Assembly: GCF_018918155.1 (NCBI RefSeq)
Contig: NZ_JAHLPY010000012.1
Coordinates: forward strand, 1-64,000
DNA from: Anaerostipes sp. MSJ-23
GTDB lineage: Bacteria > Bacillota > Clostridia > Lachnospirales > Lachnospiraceae
Length of the DNA stretch: 64,000 bases
Direction: 5' to 3'
Part shown: positions 17,215 to 25,608 of the stretch, in pieces
Numbering within the stretch: the stretch's first letter is position 1
How the letters are laid out: each line of letters begins with the position of its first letter
Translations under genes and position numbers: made by a program
Notes under the pieces: generated by a model
The model's input: only the letters and a program-made list of their open reading frames with translations
Databases searched by the model: none
Told to the model about the DNA's origin: nothing

Positions 17215-17247
17215 TGGAAAGGTGAAGGAGACCTTTCCGTTTTTTTA
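17215..17247 (+). terminator. Terminator of LacI-type regulator 2
   Basis: GGAAAGGT (17216-17223) pairs with ACCTTTCC (17231-17238), with a 7-base loop and a T run after it. Confidence 0.85.
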
Positions 17248-17308
17248 GCTTATAAAAAAGGATTAATGATACAATTTCACAAAAAACAAATCAAATCATT
17301 GTGCAGCT

Positions 17309-17334
17309 TTGACATTGCGTGCACGCGCACGCGA
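17309..17334 (+). promoter_or_regulatory. -35 box and operator of the large inositol operon
   Basis: TTGACA at 17309-17314, followed by the perfect inverted repeat GCGTGC-ACGC-GCACGC (17317-17332) in the spacer position. The -10 is unclear (GATGAT or TGATAA nearby). The site resembles that at 16147-16164 and is the probable target of regulator 2. Confidence 0.7.
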
Positions 17335-17395
17335 TGATAAGATAAATACATCAAAAGGAAAGCAAATAAAAAACATATGTAACGGAGGTAGAAAA

Positions 17396-18400
17396 ATGTT
17401 AAATGTAGGTGTTATCGGATGTGGCGGAATGGGAAAAGATCATATCAAACGACTGACAGAAAAAATTCAAGGAGCGCAGGTTGTTGCAGTGTCTGATGTA
17501 TTCGAAGAAGGTGCAAAAGAAGCAGCAAAAATAGCGGGAGGAGCAAAGATTTATAAGGATGGAAAAGATCTGATTAACGATCCGGAAGTTGATGCAGTAT
17601 TTATTGTTTCTCCTGGATTTGCTCACGCAGATTCTTTATTACAGGCAATTGAAGCAGGAAAAAGAGTATTTTGTGAAAAGCCGTTGGCTACAACAGCAGA
17701 AGATTGTAAGAAAGTAGTAGATGCGGAAGTTGCTTCAGGTAAACATCTGATCCAGCTTGGGTTTATGAGAAGATATGACAAGGGGTATGTTCAGGTAAAA
17801 GAGGCATTGAAATCGGGAGAATATGGAGAGCCATTAATCCTTCATTGTACACACAGAAATCCTGAAGTTGGTACAAATTATAATACACCAATGGCAGTTC
17901 ATGATACGGCAATTCATGAGATTGATACACTGCATTGGTTGGTAGATGATGAATATGAAAGTGCTCAGGTTCTTATGCCAAGAGTAACAAAATATTCTCA
18001 TTCAGAATTAAAAGATCCACAGATTATGTTGCTTCGTACAAAGAAAGGAATTTGTATTGATGTTGAAGTATTTGTAAATTGCAAGTTCGGATATGATATC
18101 AACTGCGAAGTTGTCTGTGAAGATGGAGCAATTAAGATGGCACAGCCTCCATATCCATCAATCAGAAAAGATGCTGCAGTTTCTACAAAGATTGATACGG
18201 ATTGTTTTGTAAGATTTAAAGATGCATATGACACAGAAGTACAGAACTGGGTAGATTGTGCAGCGGAAGGAATCATTAACGGACCAACCGCATGGGACGG
18301 ATATTTGGCAGCTGTTACAGCAGATGCACTTGTAAAAGCCCAGGAGACTGGTAATGTGGAACCGATTCATACGGATGAAAAACCAGATTTTTATCGATAA
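17396..18400 (+). CDS. iolG: myo-Inositol 2-dehydrogenase
   Basis: 334 residues, very close to Bacillus IolG along its length: LNVGVIGCGGMGKDHIKRL (NAD site), VFCEKPLATTAEDCKK (EKP motif, about 93-95), LGFMRRYDKGYVQVKEAL, HCTHRNPEVGTNY and AVHDTAIHEIDTLHWL with the catalytic Asp/His pair, and GPTAWDGYLAAVTADA near the end. It oxidises myo-inositol to 2-keto-myo-inositol with NAD. A longer frame begins at 17309, but GGAGG is positioned for the ATG at 17396. First gene of the operon iolG-iolI-GPH-iolE-iolH-EIIA-like. Confidence 0.93.
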   Translation: MLNVGVIGCGGMGKDHIKRLTEKIQGAQVVAVSDVFEEGAKEAAKIAGGAKIYKDGKDLINDPEVDAVFIVSPGFAHADSLLQAIEAGKRVFCEKPLATTAEDCKKVVDAEVASGKHLIQLGFMRRYDKGYVQVKEALKSGEYGEPLILHCTHRNPEVGTNYNTPMAVHDTAIHEIDTLHWLVDDEYESAQVLMPRVTKYSHSELKDPQIMLLRTKKGICIDVEVFVNCKFGYDINCEVVCEDGAIKMAQPPYPSIRKDAAVSTKIDTDCFVRFKDAYDTEVQNWVDCAAEGIINGPTAWDGYLAAVTADALVKAQETGNVEPIHTDEKPDFYR

Positions 18401-18422
18401 GTTTTATTATGGGAAAAAGAAT

Positions 18423-18452
18423 GGATGCTGATGAAAGCAGTCATCAGCATCC
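18423..18452 (+). other. Strong hairpin between iolG and iolI
   Basis: Perfect 11-bp stem GGATGCTGATG / CATCAGCATCC (18423-18433 and 18442-18452) with an 8-base loop and no T run. Likely an mRNA stability or processing element inside the operon rather than a terminator. Confidence 0.6.
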
Positions 18453-18509
18453 GAAAGTTATAAAAAAGGGAAAAAATAAAATTGTGTGTTTTATCAGGAG
18501 GATAAGAAT

Positions 18510-19340
18510 ATGAAGATTGGATTTAATGAAGCAACAGCACTTGAATGTAAAGGACAGTCTTTAATTGCAGATTTGGAAGCATGTGAAAAATATGGATTTG
18601 ATTATATTGAAATCCGTTTTGATTGTATCAAAGATTATTTAAAAGAACATATATTAGAGGAACTAGCAGATTGGTTTCAGAATCATCATTTAAAACCATG
18701 GGCATATAATACTTTGATTTTCTTTAATCAAAGAGATGAAGAAGGGGTAAAGGAAATTGATGAAGAGACAGATTTTATTATTGAAGTATGCAAAGCAATT
18801 GGAATGAAAATGTTGATTACAGTACCATCTTTTGATGTAAAGGATAAAACCATAACAGAAATTAAGGATGAAGCTGTTGAAAGACTTCGTTACTTATCTG
18901 ATAAGGTAGGAAAGGACATTAAGATTTCTCTAGAATTTTGTGGTGCTCCAAATTGTTCGATCAATCAGTTTGGAATTGCTTATGATGTTGTGAAGGCAGT
19001 AGATCGTGATAATGTTGGAGTAACGGTTGATACTTTCCATTTCCATGAAATGTGTTCAAAACTGGAAGATTTAGAAGCAGCAGATGGAAATAAAATTTTT
19101 GCATATCATTTAAATGACTGTGAAGATTTACCACTTGGATCTTGTGGAGATGATAAACGTTTATGGCCAGGAGAGGGTGTTGTTGATCATGCAGGTATCG
19201 CAGCAGCTTTAAAGAAAATTGGATTTGACGGTGTATGTACTATTGAGGAATTTAGACCAGAATATTATGAAATGTCGCATGATGAAAATGTAAAAAAATC
19301 TGCAGAGGTAACAAAAGAGTTTGTAGAAAAATACTTCTAA
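18510..19340 (+). CDS. iolI: Inosose isomerase (2-keto-myo-inositol to 1-keto-D-chiro-inositol)
   Basis: 276 residues, close in sequence to Bacillus IolI: MKIGFNEATALE, KYGFDYIEIRFDCIKDYLKEH, VGVTVDTFHFHEM (metal-site Asp/His, about 172-184), IFAYHLNDCEDLPLG, RLWPGEGVVDHAGI and EEFRPEYYEMS. TIM barrel that interconverts keto-inositols, so D-chiro-inositol can join the myo-inositol route. A frame starting at 18486 exists, but AGGAGG is placed for 18510. It lies 109 bases after iolG, past the hairpin. Confidence 0.92.
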   Translation: MKIGFNEATALECKGQSLIADLEACEKYGFDYIEIRFDCIKDYLKEHILEELADWFQNHHLKPWAYNTLIFFNQRDEEGVKEIDEETDFIIEVCKAIGMKMLITVPSFDVKDKTITEIKDEAVERLRYLSDKVGKDIKISLEFCGAPNCSINQFGIAYDVVKAVDRDNVGVTVDTFHFHEMCSKLEDLEAADGNKIFAYHLNDCEDLPLGSCGDDKRLWPGEGVVDHAGIAAALKKIGFDGVCTIEEFRPEYYEMSHDENVKKSAEVTKEFVEKYF

Positions 19341-19355
19341 AAAGGGGGTACATCA

Positions 19356-20789
19356 ATGTCTGTAAATGAACAAACACTCCATGTAAACCCGGAGGAAAAT
19401 TTTGAAGAACTTGATCAAGAATTTGCAAAAGTAAAGTTATCAGAAAAACTTGCTTATTGTGTAGGCGATCCAGCGTTGACGGTTGTTTACACACTAGCAA
19501 ATACTTTATTGGTTTATTTCTATACAAATGTCATTGGATTATCAGCCGGAATTATTGGTATGATTATGCTATTATCCAGAGGATTTGATGGTGTTTCCGA
19601 TATTATCATGGGTACGATCATTGATCGTACCCACTCAAAATATGGAAAAGCCAGAGTATGGATTTTAAGGTTGGTTGTTCCGTATGCTATTGCTGCAGTG
19701 TTATTAATGACGGTTCCAAATACAAGTACAACATTGCAAGCTATCTATGTGTTTATTACCTATAATCTGTTAAATACGGTAATGTATACTGGAATCAGCC
19801 AGCCATTTCATACACTTGGTTCTTTGATGAGTCGTGATAAACATGAAAGAGAAACGATCAGTAATATTCGAATGGCTCTTTCTATTACAGCAAGTATGAT
19901 TGTTACAGCGTGGACTTTGCCGATTATTAACTGGACAGCAGATAAGATCCATAATACACAACTTGCATGGATTATTGTTACAACTGCTTTTGCAATCATT
20001 TCGGTTCTTATTTTATTAAATACATTTCGATGTTGTCAGGAACGTGTAAAGGTTGGAGAAAAAACAGAAGAAAAAATTCCAGTATTAACAGCGTTAAAAG
20101 CAATGGTACAAAATCGTTATTTTTTGATTTCGCTTGGTTTAATGTTATTTTATACGATTTATCAAATTATTCTTGGAATTGATTTAACTTATTACTGTCA
20201 ATATGTAATGGATGATGTCAATTTAGTAATGCCGCTTTCCATGGCAGAAAAAATTCCAATGATTTTTATTATTTTATTACTACCAAAATTAATTCCAAAG
20301 TACGGAAAAAGAAATCTGATTGTATCTGGATGTATTCTTGGAATAATTGGACAGATTATGTTTCTGTTTAATGATACAAGCATTCCACTTGCAATTATCT
20401 CTTCCATTGTACGTGGAGTTGGAATGTCTCCTTTCTATGGAGTACAGTACTCACTTCCAAGTGATGCAATTGAATATGGACAATGGAAAACAGGAAAGCG
20501 TATTGAAGGATTGATGTTCTCTTCTATGAGTTTTGGTCAAAAATTTGGAGCCGGAATCACGAATGCTATTTTAGGTGGTGTTTTATCAGCAGTTGGATAT
20601 AATGGACTTGCTAAAACCGCGGCAGATCAAGCTCCAGCAGCAATTTCTGTAATCAAATTTACATATTTATATATACCAATTGCTGTGTGGGTAATTATGA
20701 TGCTCATTGCTATGTGTTATAAACTTGATAAAACTTATAAAGAAATGATGGCAGAGCTATCTGTGAGAGAATTGTCAGGAAAATTATAA
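19356..20789 (+). CDS. GPH-family cation symporter, probable inositol importer 2
   Basis: 477 residues with about 12 helices. GPH motifs: YCVGDPALTVVYTL, RGFDGVSDIIMGTIIDRTHSKYGKARVWIL and LPSDAIEYGQWKTGKRIEG. The charged tail LDKTYKEMMAELSVRELSGKL matches the one on the GPH at 10188. It follows iolI by 15 bases with AAGGGGG and is followed by iolE, so it should import the inositol handled by this operon. Paralogous to the first GPH but clearly diverged, hence possibly a different isomer preference. Confidence 0.87.
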   Translation: MSVNEQTLHVNPEENFEELDQEFAKVKLSEKLAYCVGDPALTVVYTLANTLLVYFYTNVIGLSAGIIGMIMLLSRGFDGVSDIIMGTIIDRTHSKYGKARVWILRLVVPYAIAAVLLMTVPNTSTTLQAIYVFITYNLLNTVMYTGISQPFHTLGSLMSRDKHERETISNIRMALSITASMIVTAWTLPIINWTADKIHNTQLAWIIVTTAFAIISVLILLNTFRCCQERVKVGEKTEEKIPVLTALKAMVQNRYFLISLGLMLFYTIYQIILGIDLTYYCQYVMDDVNLVMPLSMAEKIPMIFIILLLPKLIPKYGKRNLIVSGCILGIIGQIMFLFNDTSIPLAIISSIVRGVGMSPFYGVQYSLPSDAIEYGQWKTGKRIEGLMFSSMSFGQKFGAGITNAILGGVLSAVGYNGLAKTAADQAPAAISVIKFTYLYIPIAVWVIMMLIAMCYKLDKTYKEMMAELSVRELSGKL

Positions 20790-20845
20790 GGAGATATCTT
20801 TCAGAGGAGAGACCTCCGATATTTTGAAAATGAAAGGTGAAAAAG

Positions 20846-21739
20846 ATGTTAGATAAAAAGAAAGTAAAATTAGGAATCGCACCAATTGGATGGACCAATG
20901 ATGATATGCCAGATCTTGGAAAAGAAAATACCTTTCAGCAGTGCGTCAGTGAAATGGCACTGGCTGGATTTACAGGATCAGAAATCGGAGGAAAATATCC
21001 AACGGATGTTAAAGTATTAAAGAAAGCATTAGATCTTCGAGGAATTCAAATCTGTAATTGCTGGTTTTCAAGTTTTTTGATTTCAAAACCATACGAAGAA
21101 ACAGAAAAAGAATTCATAAGACAAACAGATTTTTTAAAAGCAATGGGAGCGAAAGTTATAGGTGTTTCTGAACAAAGCTATAGCATTCAGGGAAAAGATC
21201 AGCCAATTTTTCAAGGAAAATATATCATGAATGATGAAGAATGGAAACTTCTTGTAGATGGTCTGAACAAACTTGGTAAAATTGCAAAAGATAAAGGGAT
21301 GATGCTTACATTTCATCATCATATGGGTACGGTTATACAAACGGAGGAAGAAATTGACCGTTTTATGGCGGAAGTAGATCCAGATCTTGTATATTTATTA
21401 TTTGATAGTGGCCATTGTTCTTTCGCAAGAATTGATCCTGTAAAAGTATTGAAGAAATATATTGATCGTACAAGACATATTCATTTGAAAGATTTAAGAT
21501 CGGATGTTGTTGCACAGTCAAAAAAGGAGGGATGGAGCTTTTTAAAAGGAGTTAGGGAAGGAACATTTACCGTTCCTGGAGATGGTGATGTGGATTTCGC
21601 ACCAATTTTTGATATTATTGAAAAAAGTGGTTATGAAGGATATGTTGTTGTGGAAGCAGAACAGGATCCTGCAAAAGCAAATCCACTGGAATATGCAATA
21701 AAAGCGAGAAAATATATTGCGGAAAAAACGGGTTTATAA
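20846..21739 (+). CDS. iolE: Inosose dehydratase, copy 2
   Basis: 297 residues, closely similar to the protein at 11622: [64 protein letters not shown] and the shared ending [20 protein letters not shown]. Same reaction, dehydration of 2-keto-myo-inositol. A GTG three codons upstream is possible; the ATG at 20846 has AAAGG at 8 bases. A small hairpin (20794-20822) separates it from the transporter. Confidence 0.92.
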   Translation: MLDKKKVKLGIAPIGWTNDDMPDLGKENTFQQCVSEMALAGFTGSEIGGKYPTDVKVLKKALDLRGIQICNCWFSSFLISKPYEETEKEFIRQTDFLKAMGAKVIGVSEQSYSIQGKDQPIFQGKYIMNDEEWKLLVDGLNKLGKIAKDKGMMLTFHHHMGTVIQTEEEIDRFMAEVDPDLVYLLFDSGHCSFARIDPVKVLKKYIDRTRHIHLKDLRSDVVAQSKKEGWSFLKGVREGTFTVPGDGDVDFAPIFDIIEKSGYEGYVVVEAEQDPAKANPLEYAIKARKYIAEKTGL

Positions 21740-21760
21740 AAGAAAACGGAGGTATGAGAA

Positions 21761-22675
21761 ATGAAAATAGCATTTGATGTTGACGTTCTTGCAAAACAGA
21801 TGGACATTAATCGGATGGTTCATCAGGTTGCAGATTGGGGATATCGGTATATTGAACAGTCTCCTCATCCAAGAATCAATCCTTTTTATAAACATCCTCT
21901 GTTTTCAAAAGAATGTGAGGCAGAATATCGAAAAGCACTCCGGGAGACCGGAGTGGAGATTTCCTCCTTTATTGTCGTTTATCGATGGTCTGGCCCAATG
22001 GAAGAACAGAGAAAAATGGCAGTAGAAAATTGGAAACAGATGATTGAGATTGCAGTTGACATGGGAGTACCCGTGATCAATACTGAATTTTCTGGTGATC
22101 CGAATCAGCAGGAAATTTGCAATGGAATGTGGTATCGTTCGATGGAGGAATTGTTACCAATCATAGAAAGGGAAGGGCTTCGAGTGGAAGTACAGTCTCA
22201 TCCGTATGATTTTTGTGAATTAAATAAGGAAGCCTGTGATCTGGTAAAATCGTTCCGTTCACCAAACCTTGGTTATGTATATTCTTCTCCGCATGGATTC
22301 TTCTATGATGAAGGAAAAGGGGATGTCAGAAGTATGCTTCGATATGCTGGAGAGGAACTGACCCATGTATTGTTCGCAGATACCTTTAACCAGACATTGG
22401 ATTGTCGTTATATTGCAAATCCGCCATGGTTAAACCAGAGAGGGAAATCGGATGTAACGATTCACCAACATTTGGCTATGGGAGAAGGAGATGTGGACTT
22501 TGAAGGGATCTTTGAGACATTGAGAGAAATGGATTTTGCAAATCGACAGTTAAAAGAAGATGCGCCGAAGGTTGGAGGCGATAATATTGCTTGTGTTTCG
22601 ATGTTTGGATTCCCGGAAAAGATGGATCGTCAGGCGCCAGAAGCAAGAGAAAGAATTGAAAGAGAATTGCTCTAG
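21761..22675 (+). CDS. iolH: IolH-type TIM-barrel protein of inositol catabolism
   Basis: 304 residues, matching Bacillus IolH closely at MKIAFDVDVLAKQMDINRM, YIEQSPHPRINPFYKHPLF, ISSFIVVYRWSGP, VINTEFSGDP and RVEVQSHPYDFCE. The family fold is sugar-phosphate isomerase/epimerase-like. The reaction of IolH is not settled, so only pathway membership is claimed. AACGGAGGT precedes the ATG by about 8 bases. Sits between iolE and the SrlB-like gene in the same operon. Confidence 0.85.
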   Translation: MKIAFDVDVLAKQMDINRMVHQVADWGYRYIEQSPHPRINPFYKHPLFSKECEAEYRKALRETGVEISSFIVVYRWSGPMEEQRKMAVENWKQMIEIAVDMGVPVINTEFSGDPNQQEICNGMWYRSMEELLPIIEREGLRVEVQSHPYDFCELNKEACDLVKSFRSPNLGYVYSSPHGFFYDEGKGDVRSMLRYAGEELTHVLFADTFNQTLDCRYIANPPWLNQRGKSDVTIHQHLAMGEGDVDFEGIFETLREMDFANRQLKEDAPKVGGDNIACVSMFGFPEKMDRQAPEARERIERELL

Positions 22676-22690
22676 AAAGGAATCCAAGGA

Positions 22691-23056
22691 ATGAAAACAA
22701 TTTATGAAACAACAGTGAAAAACTTTGGAAGCGACGTAGCAGCGTTTGCACAAAAAGGCTTTTTGATTACATTTGGTCATAAAACATTAAGTACGTTGAA
22801 GGATTTTTGCTATTTTGTTGAAGTAGTCCCTTTGGAAGAAAATATTGAACCTGGAGATATTCTAAAAATTGATGATCAGAAATATGAAATTTTAAGAATA
22901 GGAAGTATTGCATCTGATAATTTGTCCACACTTGGTCATATTACTATTTTCTTTACAGAAGAAGGAGAATGCCTTCCTGGAAGCATAAGGGTAAAAGGAA
23001 ACAAATTTCCGGTTATTAAAAAAGGCAGCATCATAAAAATTCAAAGAAATTCTTAA
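22691..23056 (+). CDS. SrlB-like (EIIA-glucitol fold) protein without the phospho-histidine, copy 1
   Basis: 121 residues that line up from end to end with E. coli SrlB, the EIIA of the glucitol PTS: ETTV..FG, LITFG, LKDFCYFVEVVPL, PGDILKID, IGSIASDNLSTLGHITIFF and PGSIRVKG. In SrlB, His43 accepts the phosphate. Here the aligned residue is Val43 (FCYFVEV), and no other His is nearby. No EIIB or EIIC is in the operon. It is therefore unlikely to be a PTS phospho-carrier and may be a small-molecule or enzyme-binding protein in inositol metabolism (inference). Last gene of the operon, 15 bases after iolH. A paralogue with the same loss lies at 24808. Confidence 0.8.
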   Translation: MKTIYETTVKNFGSDVAAFAQKGFLITFGHKTLSTLKDFCYFVEVVPLEENIEPGDILKIDDQKYEILRIGSIASDNLSTLGHITIFFTEEGECLPGSIRVKGNKFPVIKKGSIIKIQRNS

Positions 23057-23064
23057 AAAGAATG

Positions 23065-23105
23065 AAGCGTGTAAGTCGAGTGAAAACTTACACGCTTTCT
23101 TTTTA
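23065..23105. terminator. Shared terminator of the large inositol operon and iolR
   Basis: Perfect 12-bp stem AAGCGTGTAAGT / ACTTACACGCTT (23065-23076 and 23086-23097), with a T run on the plus side and a T-rich stretch on the minus side. It lies between convergent genes. Confidence 0.85.
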
Positions 23106-23864
23106 TATAGTTTCAATTTCAATCGTATTATTTTGACAAAAATCTAGAAATTCTTGCTCAGGTAACTGATCAGTAAGAATATAACTAGCATCTTCGAGAG
23201 GGCAGTAGGTCATTAAAGAAAAACTTCCAAATTTGGAATGATCAGCAAGAATATATCGATAAATACTGTTTTCAACAACTGCTTTTTTTACAAGATATTC
23301 TTCCTGAGATGCATTGGTAAGACCGCTTTGAATGGAAATTCCGGTACAGGACATAAAAGCTTTTCCAATATTGTAAGATTTGACATAGTCTGCAATTTCG
23401 CTGTCAACAAAAGATAAAGTTTCTCTTTTGAGAAAACCAGGGAGAGAAATTACCGTTAGGTTTTCGTATGGAAGAGCTTTTAAGGATACTTGCAGACTAT
23501 TTGTGATAATAGTACATGTTTTGTTTGAAATAAAATCAATAATACTATGACAAGTTGTTCCGCTGTCAATGAAAATAGTATCGCCGTCTTGAATATGTGT
23601 GGATGCGAGATGACAGATTGCACGTTTTTCTTTCATGAACTGTTGATGTCGTTCAGAAAAAGGAATAAGTGTTTTGGAAGAAGCACGATCTGCAATCGTT
23701 ACACCTCCGTAAACTTTTTTAATTTTTCCTGTTTTTTCAAGAGCAGCAATATCTCTTCGGATTGTATTTTTTGATACTTGGAATTGTTCACACAAAGTAT
23801 CCAGGGAAACAGATTTCTTCTCTTTAATATATAATTCAATTTCATCAATTCGTTTCGTACGCAT
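23103..23864 (-). CDS. iolR: DeoR-family repressor, IolR-like
   Basis: 253 residues. N-terminal HTH KSVSLDTLCEQFQVSKNTIRRDIAALEKTGKIKKVYGGV (about 15-53), nearly the IolR pattern, then the DeoR sensor with IFIDSGTTCHSIIDF and TNSLQVSLKAL (phosphosugar-binding fold). Bacillus IolR answers DKG-phosphate, and the same effector is likely here. A longer start at 23891 is possible, but AGAGG fits the ATG at 23864. It is divergent from 24048, and the gap holds an array of four 11-bp repeats like the known IolR boxes. The second array, before the MFS-iolJ operon, gives it a second target. Confidence 0.85.
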   Translation of the reverse strand: MRTKRIDEIELYIKEKKSVSLDTLCEQFQVSKNTIRRDIAALEKTGKIKKVYGGVTIADRASSKTLIPFSERHQQFMKEKRAICHLASTHIQDGDTIFIDSGTTCHSIIDFISNKTCTIITNSLQVSLKALPYENLTVISLPGFLKRETLSFVDSEIADYVKSYNIGKAFMSCTGISIQSGLTNASQEEYLVKKAVVENSIYRYILADHSKFGSFSLMTYCPLEDASYILTDQLPEQEFLDFCQNNTIEIETI

Positions 23865-23962
23865 AAAAACCTCTGATTTTTTATTTCGCAAAATGCGATT
23901 TTTTTTCTTTTCTAATTATAATATATTTGTGTAAAAATAGAAAGAGGAAACAAGAAAATGAA

Positions 23963-23991
23963 TTGACAAAATGCCTAAAAAATGATAAATT
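23963..23991 (+). promoter_or_regulatory. Promoter of the cytidylate-kinase-like gene
   Basis: TTGACA (23963-23968), 17 bases, TAAATT (23986-23991), with TATAAC overlapping. Same layout as the promoter at 12592. Confidence 0.7.
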
Positions 23992-23992
23992 A

Positions 23993-24036
23993 TAACCAAA
24001 AGATGACCGAAAAATAACAATAAAATACTCAAAAGA
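23993..24036 (+). repeat. Four 11-bp direct repeats, candidate IolR operator array B
   Basis: Adjoining units at 23993, 24004, 24015 and 24026: TAACCAAAAGA, TGACCGAAAAA, TAACAATAAAA, TACTCAAAAGA. The first fits the Bacillus IolR consensus WRAYCAADARD at every position, and the others differ by one or two bases. Starts at the -10 region and ends 11 bases before the ATG at 24048. Confidence 0.78.
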
Positions 24037-24047
24037 AAGGAAAGGTT

Positions 24048-24647
24048 ATGGGAAATACGTTAATTACCATTAGTAGACAGCATGGAAGTGGTGGGAAAAA
24101 AGTTGCAGAGATTTTAGCAGATAAACTTGGTGTTTGGTATTATAATAGAGAGATTCTTTATATAGCAGCAGATAGGATTGGGTATGATTCTTTCGATGAA
24201 GCTGCTATGAATGAAATTAATTATAAAAAAGCTTCCAAATATATGGAAGGATTGAGTATTATGATGGGCTCAGGAAGTCATATTCCGGTATATAATCAGA
24301 TGTTTCAGGAACAGTCAAAAATCATTAAAAAACTGGCTGGGTATGGTTCTGGTGTATTTTTAGGAAGATGTGCAGATTACGTATTGAAAGATGAACCAGG
24401 GGTGTGTTCTGTATATCTTTATGCGGATGAAGAATACAGAGTAAAACATCTGTCAGAAGTAGAAGGAAGAAATGTAACTCTAGAAGAAATTAAAAAAGAG
24501 GATAAAAGTAGATCTTCTTATTATAATTATTATACTGGAAGAAATTGGTATTGTATGGAAAATTATCATCTTGCAATTAATCTTGCAACGATTGAAGCAG
24601 AAGAAGCAGCTGATCTGATTCTTGATTATATGAAAAAAAGGAAATAA
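24048..24647 (+). CDS. Cytidylate-kinase-like P-loop protein in the IolR regulon
   Basis: 199 residues of the cytidylate-kinase-like family: ITISRQHGSGGKKVAEILADKLGVWYYNRE (nucleotide-binding loop at about 8-17, lacking the usual GK[ST] lysine arrangement), LGRCADYVL in the middle (about 105-113), and a basic lid-like segment KKEDKSRSSYYNYYTGRNW. Its true substrate is unknown; some relatives in clusters for sugars are suspected sugar or nucleoside kinases. It is the only gene between the IolR-like array and a terminator, so inositol (or its breakdown product) probably induces it. A role in inositol phosphorylation is speculation. Confidence 0.75.
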   Translation: MGNTLITISRQHGSGGKKVAEILADKLGVWYYNREILYIAADRIGYDSFDEAAMNEINYKKASKYMEGLSIMMGSGSHIPVYNQMFQEQSKIIKKLAGYGSGVFLGRCADYVLKDEPGVCSVYLYADEEYRVKHLSEVEGRNVTLEEIKKEDKSRSSYYNYYTGRNWYCMENYHLAINLATIEAEEAADLILDYMKKRK

Positions 24648-24685
24648 ATAATTAAAGTGTTTATTCAGTTTAACTCAATTGCCCA

Positions 24686-24722
24686 AAGAAAGATGTGTGC
24701 TTAAAAAGTGCACATCTTTCTT
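24686..24722 (+). terminator. Hairpin after the cytidylate-kinase-like gene
   Basis: Perfect 12-bp stem AAGAAAGATGTG / CACATCTTTCTT (24686-24697 and 24711-24722). The T run after it is weak. Confidence 0.65.
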
Positions 24723-24807
24723 GCTGTATTGAATATTCTTTCTTGATTCTTTGATCAGAAAGGTATAGTATAAAGCCAGCACGTTGTTTGACTTAGAAGG
24801 AGAAAAA

Positions 24808-25167
24808 ATGATTTTTGAGACAAAGGTAACCGGGATTGGAGAAGAAGCTAAGTACTTTTTTGAAAAAGGGCAGCTGATTACTTTTGGAGAACATGTATTG
24901 GAAACATTGAAAGATTTTTGTTGTTATATTGAACTTCGTCCGGTAGAAAAGAAAATAAAGCCGGGACAAAAATTTGTGATTGATGGAAATAGTTTTGAAA
25001 TTCTTAACGTTGGAGAGATAGCTGAAGACAATTTAAAAAAACTTGGACATATAGTTATTAAATTTGTACAAGAAAAGCAAACAGATTATCTGGCAGGAGG
25101 AATTTGTGTAAAAGGAAGTAAAATTCCAGAATTGAAAGTTGGAACAAAAATTTCCATTGAAGAATAA
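24808..25167 (+). CDS. SrlB-like (EIIA-glucitol fold) protein without the phospho-histidine, copy 2
   Basis: 119 residues, clearly a paralogue of the protein at 22691 and of SrlB: ETKVTGIG, LITFGEHVLETLKDFCCYIELRPVE, PGQKFVIDG, VGEIAEDNLKKLGHIVIKF and GGICVKGSKIPELKVG. The residue aligned with SrlB His43 is Ile41 (CCYIELR). AAGGAG fits the ATG at 24808, while a TTG eight codons upstream is unlikely. It precedes the LacI/GPH deletion remnant, so the original arrangement was probably EIIA-like, regulator, then transporter genes, mirroring the operon at 17396-23056. Confidence 0.8.
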   Translation: MIFETKVTGIGEEAKYFFEKGQLITFGEHVLETLKDFCCYIELRPVEKKIKPGQKFVIDGNSFEILNVGEIAEDNLKKLGHIVIKFVQEKQTDYLAGGICVKGSKIPELKVGTKISIEE

Positions 25168-25188
25168 TAAAGTAGAAAAGGAATAAGA

Positions 25189-25516
25189 ATGAAAATAACG
25201 ATTAAATAGATTGCCGAGATGGCAGGTGTGCATCGTTCTACGGTAGATAAAGTATTGCATAACAGGGAAGGCGTCAGTCAGGAAGTAAGAGAACGGGTGC
25301 AGAAAATTATTGATGAGTACCAATATAAGCCAAATCCAATTGGTCAGGCTTTAAAAAAACAAGAAAAACCGATAAAAATTGGAGTTCTTTTATGGAATTG
25401 CAATTTTAGGTGTATTGATGATCGTAATTTTTCTTTTCTACCATTTAGATAAAGAATATCCGACAATTATCAAAGAATTACTTGATCGCGAAGCAAAAGT
25501 AATTTTAAAAGAATAA
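25189..25516 (+). pseudogene. Deletion remnant: LacI-type regulator N-terminus joined to a GPH transporter C-terminus
   Basis: Starts MKITIK-stop-IAEMAGVHRSTVDKVLHNREGV, a LacI-type HTH with TAG at 25207-25209 where CAG/CAA (Gln) stands in the three paralogues. It runs to PIKIGVLLW near 25395. The following bases then make sense only in another frame, FYGIAILGVLMIVIFLFYHLDKEYPTI and so on, ending at 25516. This is the last helix and charged tail of a GPH symporter (compare LDKKYDG...LAEREA at 10188). A deletion has removed the regulator's sensor domain and whatever lay between it and the end of a third GPH gene. Confidence 0.85.
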
Positions 25517-25533
25517 TGTTAAAATGAAATAAA

Positions 25534-25575
25534 AACAGCAGGTATACCTATCATTTGGATACCTGCTGTTTATGT
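25534..25575. terminator. Bidirectional terminator between the GPH remnant and the small gene
   Basis: Perfect 12-bp stem AACAGCAGGTAT / ATACCTGCTGTT (25534-25545 and 25559-25570). The T run is better on the minus strand. Confidence 0.8.
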
Positions 25576-25608
25576 TACCTTTCTCGTTTTTGACATTCCT
25601 TTCCTCCT

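Noticed and set aside
24048-24647. Genuine cytidylate kinase (cmk)
   Set aside because: The nucleotide loop and the rest of the chain fit the cytidylate-kinase-like group better, and its regulation by an IolR-type array argues against a housekeeping role.
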